Source of the DNA: Halorhodospira halophila
GTDB lineage: Bacteria > Pseudomonadota > Gammaproteobacteria > Nitrococcales > Halorhodospiraceae
NCBI RefSeq assembly: GCF_016653405.1
Contig: NZ_NHSN01000025.1
Coordinates: forward strand, 335,352 to 399,351
Direction: 5' to 3'
DNA length: 64,000 nt
Shown here: positions 16,440 to 24,534 of the stretch, in pieces
How the letters are laid out: every line of letters starts with the position of its first letter
How positions within the stretch are numbered: position 1 is the stretch's first letter
Notes under the pieces: model-generated
What the model saw: the letters and a program-made list of their open reading frames with translations, nothing else
Database searches by the model: none
What the model was told of the DNA's origin: nothing
Program-made: the position numbers and the translations under genes

Positions 16440-17756
16440 CTAGAGGTGAGCCAGACCGCGGCGCTGGCGGTCAGCCACCAGCAGCGCAATGGCGCAGGAG
16501 GCCAGCCGGGCGATGACGTCATCGGCCCGGGAGGTGAGCACGATGGGCACCCGGGCGCCGAGAACGATCCCCGCCGCCTCGGCATCAGCCAGGTAGTAGA
16601 GCTGCTTGGCCATCATGTTGCCGGACTCGAGATCGGGCGCGATGAGGATATCCGGGTTGCCGGCCACCCGCGAGTGGATGCGCTTGGTCCGCGCCGCGCT
16701 CTCGGAGATGGCGTTGTCGAAGGCCAGCGGGCCGTCGAGCAGACCGCCGGTGATCTGCCCCCGGTCGGCCATCTTGCACAGCGCCGCGGCGTCGAGGGTC
16801 GAGGGGATCTCCGGGTTCACCGACTCGGTGGCCGAGAGGATGGCCACCTTGGGCTCGGCCACGCCGAGGGCGTGGGCCAGCTCGATGGCGTTCTGGCAGA
16901 TATCCCGCTTGCAGGCCAGGTTGGGGGCGATGTTGATGGCCGCGTCGGAGATCAGCAGCGGGCGCGGATAGGTGGGCACATCCATGGCGTAGACGTGGCT
17001 GATGCGCCGCTCGGTGCGCAGCCCCTTCTGCCGGCTGACGACCGCGCCCATCAGCTCGTCGGTGTGCAGCGAGCCCTTCATCAGGCCCTCGACCTCGCCG
17101 CGGCGGGCCAGGTCCACGGCCACCTCGGCGGCCTGGTGGGAGTGCTCGACGTCGATGATCGGCGTTGCCCCCAGCTCCAGCCCCGCCTCGTCGGCGGCGG
17201 TGCGGATCTTGTGCTCGGGCCCGACCAGGGTGAGCGTCATCAGATCGTGCTCTGCCGCCTGCATGGCGCCCTGTAGAGCCAGGGCGTCCACCGGGTGGAC
17301 CACGGCGACGCTCATCGCCGTCAGGTCGTCGGCCATGCGCAGCAGGCGGTGGAGCTGCCGACGCCGCCCCTTGCTGGTCCCGGCCAGGCTGCCCGGCTCG
17401 CCGTTGATGCGCTCAGTGGGCACGCGCACGGTGATCTGTCCGCTGATCACCGGGTCGCCGGTGTCCTTGACCGCGCGGGCGGCGATCACCGCCTGCCCGG
17501 TCTCGGCATCCTTCTCGACCACTTCCAGGGTGATGGTGACCACGTCGCCGATGGCGACACTGCCCTGGTAGATCAGATCCTGGGCCACCGGCTGGGTGCC
17601 GGGGCCAGGCAACTCTGTACAAACCGCGTTGACCAGCATCGTCCCCGGCCACAGGCCCTCGCCGAGGGTGCGCACATCCTGGTGATTGAGTCGGCTGGTG
17701 GTCTCCACCTGCTGGCCGGGGTGGAGCTCGTCGAAGAGGAAATTCTGCACCGTCAT
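16440..17756 (-). CDS. Phosphate acetyl/butyryltransferase with degenerate MaoC-type N-terminal domain
   Basis: 438 residues. From about 130 to the end it is a phosphotransacetylase (LMKGSLHTDELMGAVV; LISDAAINIAPN; PFDN-like LAFDNAISESAA), which converts acyl-CoA and phosphate to acyl-phosphate. The first 115 residues or so align with the MaoC hydratase domain of bifunctional enoyl-CoA hydratase/phosphate acetyltransferases (LWPGTMLVNAVCTELPGPGT). However, the segment carrying the catalytic Asp and His (usual SGDxNPxH stretch) is absent: NHQDVRTLGEG runs straight into GLWPG. This fits the protein being about 30 residues shorter than usual relatives. Hydratase activity is therefore doubtful. 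It lies between phaC and ackA with 14-base gaps on both sides, one operon. Confidence 0.85.
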   Translation of the reverse strand: MTVQNFLFDELHPGQQVETTSRLNHQDVRTLGEGLWPGTMLVNAVCTELPGPGTQPVAQDLIYQGSVAIGDVVTITLEVVEKDAETGQAVIAARAVKDTGDPVISGQITVRVPTERINGEPGSLAGTSKGRRRQLHRLLRMADDLTAMSVAVVHPVDALALQGAMQAAEHDLMTLTLVGPEHKIRTAADEAGLELGATPIIDVEHSHQAAEVAVDLARRGEVEGLMKGSLHTDELMGAVVSRQKGLRTERRISHVYAMDVPTYPRPLLISDAAINIAPNLACKRDICQNAIELAHALGVAEPKVAILSATESVNPEIPSTLDAAALCKMADRGQITGGLLDGPLAFDNAISESAARTKRIHSRVAGNPDILIAPDLESGNMMAKQLYYLADAEAAGIVLGARVPIVLTSRADDVIARLASCAIALLVADRQRRGLAHL

Positions 17757-17770
17757 CGAGACACCCCGGC

Positions 17771-19528
17771 TCACTGCTGCAGCACGTAGGTGCCGGGGGC
17801 GTCGGTCAGCGGCTGGTACGAGCCCTCGCTCTGCCCCACGCCGGGCGGCGCCACACGGTTGCCCGAACGCTCGCGCAGCCACTGCTCCCACTCCGGCCAC
17901 CACGAGCCCTGCTGCTCCGTCGCCTTCTCGAGAAAGACATGGGAAGGCACGTAGGGATCACCGATCCGCCGCGCCAAGCTGCGGTAGATGCGGCGGGGAT
18001 GCCCCGGCGGCGTGACGATGCCGGCGTTGTGCCCGCCCTGGGTGAGGGCAAAGGTGACATCGGCGCGCGGCAGGAAGCGGTTGATCTTGTAGACCGAGCG
18101 CCAGGGCGCGATGTGGTCCTTTTCGGTGCCTACGGCAAAGGTCGGCACCTGGATATCGCCGATGTGGATCGGCTGACCACCGACGTCGTAGCGATCCTCG
18201 ACGAAGTCGTTGTTCAGGAACAGATCCCGCAAGTACTCGCTGTGCATGCGGTACGGCAGCCGGGTGGTATCGGCGTTCCAGGCCATCAGGTCGATGACCG
18301 GGCTGCGCTGGCCCATGAGGTAGTCGTGGATCAGCCGCGAGTAGATCAGGTCCTTGGAGCGCAGCAGCTGGAACGCACCGGCCATCTTGGCGCCGTCCAG
18401 GTAGCCCTCCTCCCACATCATGTCCTCGAGGAAGGTAACCTGGCTCTCGTCGATGAATAGGTCCAGCTCGCCCGGCTCGGTGAAGTCGGCCTGGGCGGCG
18501 AGCAGGGTCATCGTGGCTAGGCGGTCGTCACCGTCGCGGGCCATGGTGGCCGCGGCCAGCATCAGCAGCGTGCCCCCCAGACAGTAGCCGACGGCGTGGA
18601 TCTGGCGCTCCGGCACGATGGTCGAGACCGCATCCAGGGCGTCCATGACACCGTCCCGGCGGTAGGTGTCCATGCCCAGGTCGCGATCTTCGCGCCCCGG
18701 ATTCTTCCAGGAGATGACGAAGACCGTGTGGCCCTTGCCCACCAGGTACTCGATGAGCGACTTGCCCGGACGCAGATCGAGGATGTAGTACTTCATGATC
18801 CACGCCGGGCAGATGAGGATCGGCTCCGGGTAGACGGTCTTGGTGGTGGGTTCGTACTGGATCAGCTCCATGATCCGGTTGCGGTAAACCACCTTGCCCG
18901 GTGTCACCGCCAGGTTCTCGCCCACCTTCCACTGCTCGGCGCCCACCGGCGCGCGGCCGCTGATCGTGCGCTCGCTGTCCTCGAGCAGGTTGGCGAACCC
19001 CTGTACCAGGTTGGCACCGCCCTGGCTGAGGGTCTCGTCGAGGACCTCGGGGTTGGTGGGCAGGAAGTTGGACGGCGAGTAGAAGTCGAGCACCTGCCGG
19101 CCCATGAAGTTAACCACGTCCTCGTGGTGCTGGCTCACCCCACGAATGCCCGTCGTGGCGCTGTGCCACCACTGCTGGGTCAGCAGGAAGCCCTGCTCAA
19201 GCACGTCGTAGGGGAAACGGTGCCACTGCTCGGCGCTGAAACGGTCGTCCCCGGACCACGGCTTGGTGCAGGGCTCCGGGCAGGTGCCGGTCAGGCGACT
19301 AAAGACGTAGGCGTTGTAGCGCAGGGTGTTGCGCATCGCCTCGTCCATGAGCGCGAACTGCTTGCCCGGGTGGCTGGACAGATGCACGGCCCAGTCGAAG
19401 GTGGCCAGCGACAACGCCGCCGGCGACAGCCCGAGGGTCATCCGGCCCAGGCCGGCGTGGAACAGGCGATCAACGGTCAGCGCTTCGCGCTCACCTTCCT
19501 CGAACTCGGGCATCAGGGGGTGGACCAT
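17771..19528 (-). CDS. phaC: Polyhydroxyalkanoate synthase (first copy, PhaC2-like)
   Basis: 585 residues. Polymerises hydroxyacyl-CoA into storage granules. The lipase-like box is GYCLGGT with nucleophile C316. The catalytic Asp is in GTEKDHIAPW and the His in GGHNAGIVTPPG. The sequence PAWIMKYYILDL and the WNADTTRLP loop are characteristic. The GGHNAG ending resembles the second synthase group often found next to Pta and acetate kinase genes. ATG 19528 has GAGGAAG upstream, and an upstream in-frame extension is non-family. It heads the phaC-pta-ackA operon. No phasin or phaE gene is adjacent. Confidence 0.9.
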   Translation of the reverse strand: MVHPLMPEFEEGEREALTVDRLFHAGLGRMTLGLSPAALSLATFDWAVHLSSHPGKQFALMDEAMRNTLRYNAYVFSRLTGTCPEPCTKPWSGDDRFSAEQWHRFPYDVLEQGFLLTQQWWHSATTGIRGVSQHHEDVVNFMGRQVLDFYSPSNFLPTNPEVLDETLSQGGANLVQGFANLLEDSERTISGRAPVGAEQWKVGENLAVTPGKVVYRNRIMELIQYEPTTKTVYPEPILICPAWIMKYYILDLRPGKSLIEYLVGKGHTVFVISWKNPGREDRDLGMDTYRRDGVMDALDAVSTIVPERQIHAVGYCLGGTLLMLAAATMARDGDDRLATMTLLAAQADFTEPGELDLFIDESQVTFLEDMMWEEGYLDGAKMAGAFQLLRSKDLIYSRLIHDYLMGQRSPVIDLMAWNADTTRLPYRMHSEYLRDLFLNNDFVEDRYDVGGQPIHIGDIQVPTFAVGTEKDHIAPWRSVYKINRFLPRADVTFALTQGGHNAGIVTPPGHPRRIYRSLARRIGDPYVPSHVFLEKATEQQGSWWPEWEQWLRERSGNRVAPPGVGQSEGSYQPLTDAPGTYVLQQ

Positions 19529-19565
19529 GGTGGGGCTTCCTCGACGTTGCCAACGGGCCGCTCGC

Positions 19566-19581
19566 GGCGCCCGCGGGCGCC
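19566..19581. repeat. 16-base perfect palindrome in the phaC leader
   Basis: GGCGCCCGCGGGCGCC is its own reverse complement and lies between a candidate promoter and the phaC start, about 40 bases before the ATG. It could be an operator or an RNA hairpin. Confidence 0.45.
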
Positions 19582-19595
19582 GTGTCGCACTGCAC

Positions 19596-19624
19596 AATCT
19601 GGCCCCGGAAGCGCTGCGTGTCAA
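19596..19624 (-). promoter_or_regulatory. Candidate promoter of the phaC-pta-ackA operon
   Basis: A perfect -35 TTGACA (19619-19624, minus strand) is followed after 17 bases by a weak -10 CAGATT (19596-19601). It lies in the 120-base gap between the TraF-like gene and phaC. Confidence 0.45.
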
Positions 19625-19648
19625 GGAACCCCCCGCCGCAACACCGGC

Positions 19649-20938
19649 TCAGAAGGTCACCCCGGCACCAACGCTGAACATCAGTGAGCGCGGGTAGGAC
19701 TCGTCGTCGTGCTCCACCGAATCCCGGGCGTAGGCCAGGTCCAGATCGATGACCGAGAACAGCGTCAGGCCGGTGGTGATGTACTCGAGCTCGGAGCCGG
19801 TGAGATTCTTGCGGTAGCCGAAGCGCACACCGGGCAGCCAGCCCTGGGGCGGGGCGGCCGAAACACTCACCGTGGCCCACTGGTGGTCGTCGCCAAAGGC
19901 GTCCTCCACGCCGTTGGCGTCCAGCGAGCCGGCCACCACCCAGCTCCGGTCCGGGGTGTAGACGGCGCCCTCGAGACCGAGCTGCCGCTCCAGGGTGTAG
20001 TCCGGGCGGGCCTCCAGCTCACCGCTGTCGATGAACTGCGCGGCGGCATCACAGCGCGACCGGGCGGTGCTGTCCGTATCGTAGTCATCGCAGTCCGTGC
20101 CGATGCGCCGGTAGTCGAGGCTCGGCTCGTTGACGTTGCGCAACGTCGCCCCGGCCTGCCAGCGCTCGGCCACCCACAGCGCGCCAAGGTCGACGCCGAG
20201 CCGCGTGGTGGCCTCGGTGTCGTCGCGCAGGGCGTCATCGAGGACATCGGCGGTGTCGTCATCCTCCACCTCGTCGAAGGGGATGACCGCCTGGGAGAGC
20301 TCGCCCTGGATCATGTTCAGCCGGGCACCGCCCACCAGTCGCCCCTGCTCGCGGACGACCAGCGGGCGCGCATACCCCAAGCGTAGCTCCCGGATCGTGG
20401 CATCCTGGATCTGGAAGGCCACCTCGGGATCGTCCGGATCCCAAGTGCCCCCCGGGAAACCGCCGTCGTCGAAGAGCAGGCCCAGCCGCGCCTGCCCGGA
20501 GCCGCGGGCCTCCACGGTTAGGGCGTCGCCGCGCTCCTCGCTCAGCGGCACCACCACCGGCGTCAGCGGGAGCTGGGCGGCGCCGCCGAGCTTGAGGTAA
20601 CCGTCCTCCACGGCCACCTCGAAGAAATCGATGAACTCAAGGAACTCGTCCTCCTCGTCAAGGTCCGCCTCCAGGGCGTCGTCCAGGCGGTCGATGAAAC
20701 CGTCCACCGGGCCCAGCTCGGCCCCGGCGCTCACCGAGCCAAGCCCCACGTGCCGCTGCCCGGGTCGGGCGGCGGCACCGGCGGGGTTGGCGAGCCCCCC
20801 TAGGGCGTGGGGGTGACTGGTGGCACCCAGGGTGAACCCCGGGCTCACCGCGGCGCCGGGGGCCGCCGCCAGCGCCGCGGCGGGCGCGGCGGCCACCGCC
20901 AGGGCGCCGGCCAGATACAGACTGCGACGGCGGCTCAC
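19649..20938 (-). CDS. TraF_2-family outer-membrane beta-barrel protein (copy B)
   Basis: 429 residues with an alanine-rich signal peptide (cut near ALAAA, residue 25). The early motif LGGLANPAGAA and the C-terminal block LGYRKN-like / ITTGLTLFSVIDLDLAYA identify the family often labelled conjugal transfer protein TraF (TraF_2), predicted FadL-like barrels of unknown cargo. There is no conjugation machinery here, so that label is misleading. Highly acidic inserts (DEVEDDDTADVLDDAL) fit a halophile. The ATG overlaps the stop of the upstream LytR_C fusion gene by four bases, so the two should be co-translated. Paralogue of the gene at 22909-24390. Confidence 0.75.
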   Translation of the reverse strand: MSRRRSLYLAGALAVAAAPAAALAAAPGAAVSPGFTLGATSHPHALGGLANPAGAAARPGQRHVGLGSVSAGAELGPVDGFIDRLDDALEADLDEEDEFLEFIDFFEVAVEDGYLKLGGAAQLPLTPVVVPLSEERGDALTVEARGSGQARLGLLFDDGGFPGGTWDPDDPEVAFQIQDATIRELRLGYARPLVVREQGRLVGGARLNMIQGELSQAVIPFDEVEDDDTADVLDDALRDDTEATTRLGVDLGALWVAERWQAGATLRNVNEPSLDYRRIGTDCDDYDTDSTARSRCDAAAQFIDSGELEARPDYTLERQLGLEGAVYTPDRSWVVAGSLDANGVEDAFGDDHQWATVSVSAAPPQGWLPGVRFGYRKNLTGSELEYITTGLTLFSVIDLDLAYARDSVEHDDESYPRSLMFSVGAGVTF

Positions 20939-22161
20939 GATCCATCCTCCTCTGCACCGTGCCCCAGGGGTTCGCGCTGATCCCGGCCCACCAGGATGCG
21001 GACATCGGCCCCGCGGGGCAGTTCGCCCTCGGTCACCTCCTGGATCCGCTCCAGGGACTCACCCAGGGCGACGGCCTGCTCGCCGTGGCCGGGACGGTAG
21101 CGGATGTGCGTGGTCTGCTGGCCATCGCGGCCGTGCGCCGAGTCCTGGACGCGCACCACGTAGTGCCCTTCCTCCCGTACGCGATCCGCCATGGCCCGAC
21201 CCATTCCCACCTCGCCGGAGGCGTTGATGACCTCGACGTCGAGCTGCCCGGCGCGGCGGCGCAGCAGCTCGATCCGCTCGCGCTGCTCGTCGGCCCGGCC
21301 GGCCTCCATGGCGGCCCGGGCCCGGGTGCTGGCGTGGGCGGCTTCCAGGTGCTCGACCCGTGCCACCAGCTCGCGCCGCGACGGCGCCGGCTGCGGGCGG
21401 TGGGTAAGCTGGGCCGTCACGGTATTCGTGGGCTCGACCCCGCTGTCCGGCAGATCACGCCCGGCGCTGAGGGCAAGATCGATGGTGGGACCAAGGTGGA
21501 GGCGCACCCCGGGGCGCAGGGCGAGCCCGAATTGGTTCTGCACCTCGTCGCCGCTGACCCCGTAGACGGCGGCCGCCTCCAGGGTGAGATCGAGGGACGC
21601 GGCCACGCGGTGCTCGGCGCGGGCCCCGTAGCGCAGCCGGTTGACGGCGCGGTAGCCGGGCTGACCGTCGATCTCCGCCACATCGGCCCGCTCCACCGCC
21701 ACACTGCTGTGCAGCCGCGTGGCGCCCAGGTCGTCGCTCAGGTGCAAGCCGAGACCAAGGTTGTGGCTGCCGCTGCCGATGCCCGAGTCGCCGTCGGCCG
21801 GGGCGACGGTGCCGTAGCCGGCCAGGGTGATGTCCGCTGCGCCCGGCTCCCGGCGCAGCGGCGTCGCCGCCTCCAGGGCCAAGTGGCGCAGGCCATTGCC
21901 GTCATCGCCCTGCGACCGGTGGTTGGCGGAGAGACCGATCTCGTAGCCGGCGGGCAACCCGTAGCGGACCCGGGGCTCGATGAGCTGCGCATCTTCCCGC
22001 TCCGAGCCCGACCAGCTCTGACGGCCAACGGACAGGGCGTGCACGGCAGCCCCATCCTCAAGAACCTCGGCGCCGCGGACCCCGGCGGGATCCGCGGCGC
22101 TGGCCGCGGTGCTCACCGCGGCCAGCAACAGGCCCAGCACTGCTACGAATGTCCGATCCAT
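20935..22161 (-). CDS. Beta-barrel / coiled-coil / LytR_C fusion protein
   Basis: 408 residues. Signal peptide 1-22. About 30-255 alternates in the manner of an outer-membrane barrel (VRYGLPAGYEIGLSANH; LGLGLHLSDDLGATRLH). About 262-305 is a heptad-like helix, and 307-393 matches the LytR C-terminal (LytR_C) domain: DVEVINASGEVGMGRAMADR, then YRPGHGEQAVALGESL and ADVRILVGRD. LytR_C normally occurs in cell-wall attachment or divisome-associated proteins and probably binds envelope glycans or peptides. A barrel carrying this domain could tether the outer membrane to the wall; that is inference. It sits between a lipoprotein gene and a TraF_2 barrel gene with which it overlaps. Confidence 0.7.
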   Translation of the reverse strand: MDRTFVAVLGLLLAAVSTAASAADPAGVRGAEVLEDGAAVHALSVGRQSWSGSEREDAQLIEPRVRYGLPAGYEIGLSANHRSQGDDGNGLRHLALEAATPLRREPGAADITLAGYGTVAPADGDSGIGSGSHNLGLGLHLSDDLGATRLHSSVAVERADVAEIDGQPGYRAVNRLRYGARAEHRVAASLDLTLEAAAVYGVSGDEVQNQFGLALRPGVRLHLGPTIDLALSAGRDLPDSGVEPTNTVTAQLTHRPQPAPSRRELVARVEHLEAAHASTRARAAMEAGRADEQRERIELLRRRAGQLDVEVINASGEVGMGRAMADRVREEGHYVVRVQDSAHGRDGQQTTHIRYRPGHGEQAVALGESLERIQEVTEGELPRGADVRILVGRDQREPLGHGAEEDGS

Positions 22162-22233
22162 GGGAAGGCCTTATCGGAAAAACCTATCCCCGGTTAACGG
22201 CCGACCAACGCGCGCCTTGAATGCTGTGAAAGG

Positions 22234-22860
22234 CTACGATTCAGCATCTCCGCCGGCTTCGTCATCGGCCGCTCCCTGGCCCTCGTTCTGCTCCTCAGCC
22301 TCGTCCTGCTCCTCGGCCCGGTCCTGTTCCGCGGCAGCCTCTTCGGCCGCTTCCTCTCGCGCCGCCCGCCGGGCCTCGGCGCGCTCCCGGGCCAGCTGCT
22401 CGCGCAACTCAGTCACGCGTCCGCCAAGCTCCTCGAGCCGCTCATCATCGGCGAAGACCACCACCGCGCGGGCCTCGGTGCCCCGCACCCAAGGGTGCAG
22501 GCCGCCGACGCCGGCCAAGGCGAACCACCCCCAACCGGTAGTGCAGATCGGCTCGGCGGTGGTGGAGCCGTCGTCGAGGTTGGTCCAGCGCACGTTGATC
22601 AGAGCATTGCCACCCTTCTCCGCGGCCTGCTCGGCCAGCTCGTCGGCGACCTGATCAACCAGCGCGTCGCAACTGGTCCAGGCAAAGCCGCGGGCCGAGG
22701 CCTCCACCGGGCCGATTTCCACGTAGGGAAGGTTGCCGGCGGTACCACCGGAGTAAAAGGCGCGCTCGTCGTAGTCGGTATAACTGGAGGTGGTGCTGCA
22801 CCCCGCCGCCACCAGGCCGGCACCGACGATGGCGATGATCCCTAGGCTTTTCTGCTGCAT
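22234..22860 (-). CDS. Lipoprotein with RcsF/YbjQ-like domain and acidic coiled tail
   Basis: 208 residues. Lipobox VAAGC with acceptor C21. Residues 45-140 contain a helix TSCDALVDQVADELAEQAAE followed by GGNALINVRW, reminiscent of the RcsF and YbjQ folds, in which a helix packs on a strand with a nearby cysteine pair. From 145 a long charged Glu/Ala/Arg coiled coil ends in a strongly acidic tail. ATG 22860 has a GGGGGGAG ribosome-binding site; an upstream in-frame ATG does not fit the signal peptide. It lies in the same direction as the flanking TraF_2 and LytR_C-fusion genes. RcsF similarity is only by eye. Confidence 0.6.
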   Translation of the reverse strand: MQQKSLGIIAIVGAGLVAAGCSTTSSYTDYDERAFYSGGTAGNLPYVEIGPVEASARGFAWTSCDALVDQVADELAEQAAEKGGNALINVRWTNLDDGSTTAEPICTTGWGWFALAGVGGLHPWVRGTEARAVVVFADDERLEELGGRVTELREQLARERAEARRAAREEAAEEAAAEQDRAEEQDEAEEQNEGQGAADDEAGGDAES

Positions 22861-22908
22861 GGGTCTCCCCCCAAGGCAATACGTCACACATGGGCCGCCG
22901 GTGGGCGG

Positions 22909-24390
22909 CTAGAATCCGAGTTCGAGGCCGACATTGACCAGCGCCGAGCGGGGCACGGAGGAACCGTCGTGCTCCACATCGTCGGTACTCACCGCGGCGT
23001 CGATGTTCAGGACGCGGAACAGGGTCAAGCCGCCGGTGATGTACGACAGCTCGCTGCCGGCGTTATTGGTCCGGTAGCCGAGCCGGAACCCCGGCCAGAG
23101 ATAGCTCTCACTGGCATAGCCCACGCCCACCGCCGTCCACTGGTACTCGTTGTTGTTCTCAGCGCCGTGGGGCCCCTCGACGCTGTTGAGATCGTGACTG
23201 AAGCCGAGCATCCAGCGCCGATTGGGCGAGTGGAGCGAAGCCTCCACCGTGCCCTGACGCTCCAGGGTGTAGCTCTTGGTGCGACTGACCCGGTCCTGCA
23301 CCGAGGCAGGCAAGTCGTCGTAGCCGGCGATCTCCGGGTAGTCGAGGCTCGGCTCGTTGAGGTTCTTGCCGGTCAGCCCGACCTGGTAGTTGCGCGCCAC
23401 CCAGAGCAGGCCCAGATCGACGCCGAAGGCGTCGTCGCTGGAGCGGCTGTCGGAGAAGTCGTCACTCAGGGTATCCAGCGCGTCGTCGTCGATCTCGCTG
23501 ACCGCCCGGGCCATCTCGGCCTGGTAGTAGTGACCGCGGCCGCCGACGAAGAGCTCACCGTCGCGGCTGCTGTAGGTGCGGGCGGAGTAGCCGAGGGAGA
23601 AGCGCCCAATGGCGGCGGCTTCCATGTCGGAGTAGACACCAAGGCTACCGTCGGCTATGTCGACTTCGTCACCGCCCTCTTTTACGCTGTCATCGTCGAT
23701 TGTCCACTCGACGCCGTCGGGGCCTGTGGCGGTGAACTTGCTACCATCTGTACCCCAATCATCCGAGCTCAGCGGGATACCGGCCAACCCGGTCTCGAAG
23801 GTCCCGTCGGTCATCACGCCAACCCGGCCACTGACGCTGCCGTGTATATCGAAGCTCACGGCGCCGCCCAGAACGTCGTGGTTAACCACCAAGGGCGTAA
23901 GTGCACGGAAGGCACCGGTAAGGTTGAGCGCGGCGTTGTCGCCCACCGACTGGATCAGGGTATCGCCTGCCTGCTCGACCTCAAGCAGCCGCTCAATGGA
24001 AGCGAGGAGATCCTCAAACTCTTCCAGATCACTCGGATCATCGCTTGGGCTTATATCACTGAAGTCCAAGTCTTCGACTGAGTCGCCGACCGAGTCGATC
24101 AGGGCGCTCCGGTCGACGCCCTCATCCGCCCAGGTCTCGAAGGCGTCGAGGAAGTCGTCCACCTCGCCGAGCTCATAACCGACCCCGAGGGAACCGAGGC
24201 CAAAGCGAAAGCCCCGCGGCATGGCGGCGCCGGAGGCGGGGTTGGCGACGCTGCCCATCACCCCCTGGGTGTGGCTGATCTCACCGTAGGCGAGGTTGGC
24301 GCCGGACGGATGGTAGGGTGCGGCCAGCAGCGGTGTGCAGGCCAGGGTGGCGGCCAGGCCGGTGCCTGCACCGAGGAGTGCTCTTCTCAT
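22909..24390 (-). CDS. TraF_2-family outer-membrane beta-barrel protein (copy A)
   Basis: 493 residues. Signal peptide MRRALLGAGTGLAATLACTP with cleavage near LLAAP. VMGSVANPASGAAMPRG near the N-terminus and LGYRTNNAGSELSYITGG near the C-terminus match the copy at 19649-20938 position for position. The C-terminal LVNVGLELGF ends in Phe, as BAM substrates do. It is longer than copy B through acidic insertions in the middle. First gene of the four-gene envelope cluster, with a candidate promoter 55 bases upstream. Function unknown; transport of hydrophobic molecules is a reasonable guess from the FadL-like fold. Confidence 0.75.
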   Translation of the reverse strand: MRRALLGAGTGLAATLACTPLLAAPYHPSGANLAYGEISHTQGVMGSVANPASGAAMPRGFRFGLGSLGVGYELGEVDDFLDAFETWADEGVDRSALIDSVGDSVEDLDFSDISPSDDPSDLEEFEDLLASIERLLEVEQAGDTLIQSVGDNAALNLTGAFRALTPLVVNHDVLGGAVSFDIHGSVSGRVGVMTDGTFETGLAGIPLSSDDWGTDGSKFTATGPDGVEWTIDDDSVKEGGDEVDIADGSLGVYSDMEAAAIGRFSLGYSARTYSSRDGELFVGGRGHYYQAEMARAVSEIDDDALDTLSDDFSDSRSSDDAFGVDLGLLWVARNYQVGLTGKNLNEPSLDYPEIAGYDDLPASVQDRVSRTKSYTLERQGTVEASLHSPNRRWMLGFSHDLNSVEGPHGAENNNEYQWTAVGVGYASESYLWPGFRLGYRTNNAGSELSYITGGLTLFRVLNIDAAVSTDDVEHDGSSVPRSALVNVGLELGF

Positions 24391-24444
24391 CGGGATCCCC
24401 CTTCCCGTGCGGCAGGCCACGGGGCGCGCCTGCCCATAGGGGTG

Positions 24445-24473
24445 AAATTACCCGACAACACGAGAGATCACAA
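24445..24473 (-). promoter_or_regulatory. Candidate promoter of the TraF_2 / LytR_C envelope cluster
   Basis: TTGTGA (24468-24473) and TAATTT (24445-24450) are 17 bases apart on the minus strand. The leader that would follow contains an inverted repeat GGCAGGC / GCCTGCC (24411-24417 and 24428-24434). Confidence 0.45.
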
Positions 24474-24489
24474 GGATTTTATCGCCGCA

Positions 24490-24521
24490 GGGCAACCGGC
24501 CGCGGGTGCGGCCGGTTGCCC
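24490..24521 (-). terminator. Very strong hairpin after the ybbP-like gene
   Basis: Fourteen bases (24490-24503) pair perfectly with 24508-24521 around a four-base loop. It begins 13 bases after the stop of the ABC permease gene. There is no clear T-run on the minus strand, so it may act as a terminator with Rho or as an mRNA-stabilising hairpin. Confidence 0.6.
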
Positions 24522-24534
24522 GGGCCCTAGCGGC

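Noticed and set aside
19649..24390. Conjugation region because of TraF-like proteins
   Set aside because: No relaxase, coupling protein, pilus or other transfer genes are present; TraF_2 is a family label for barrels.
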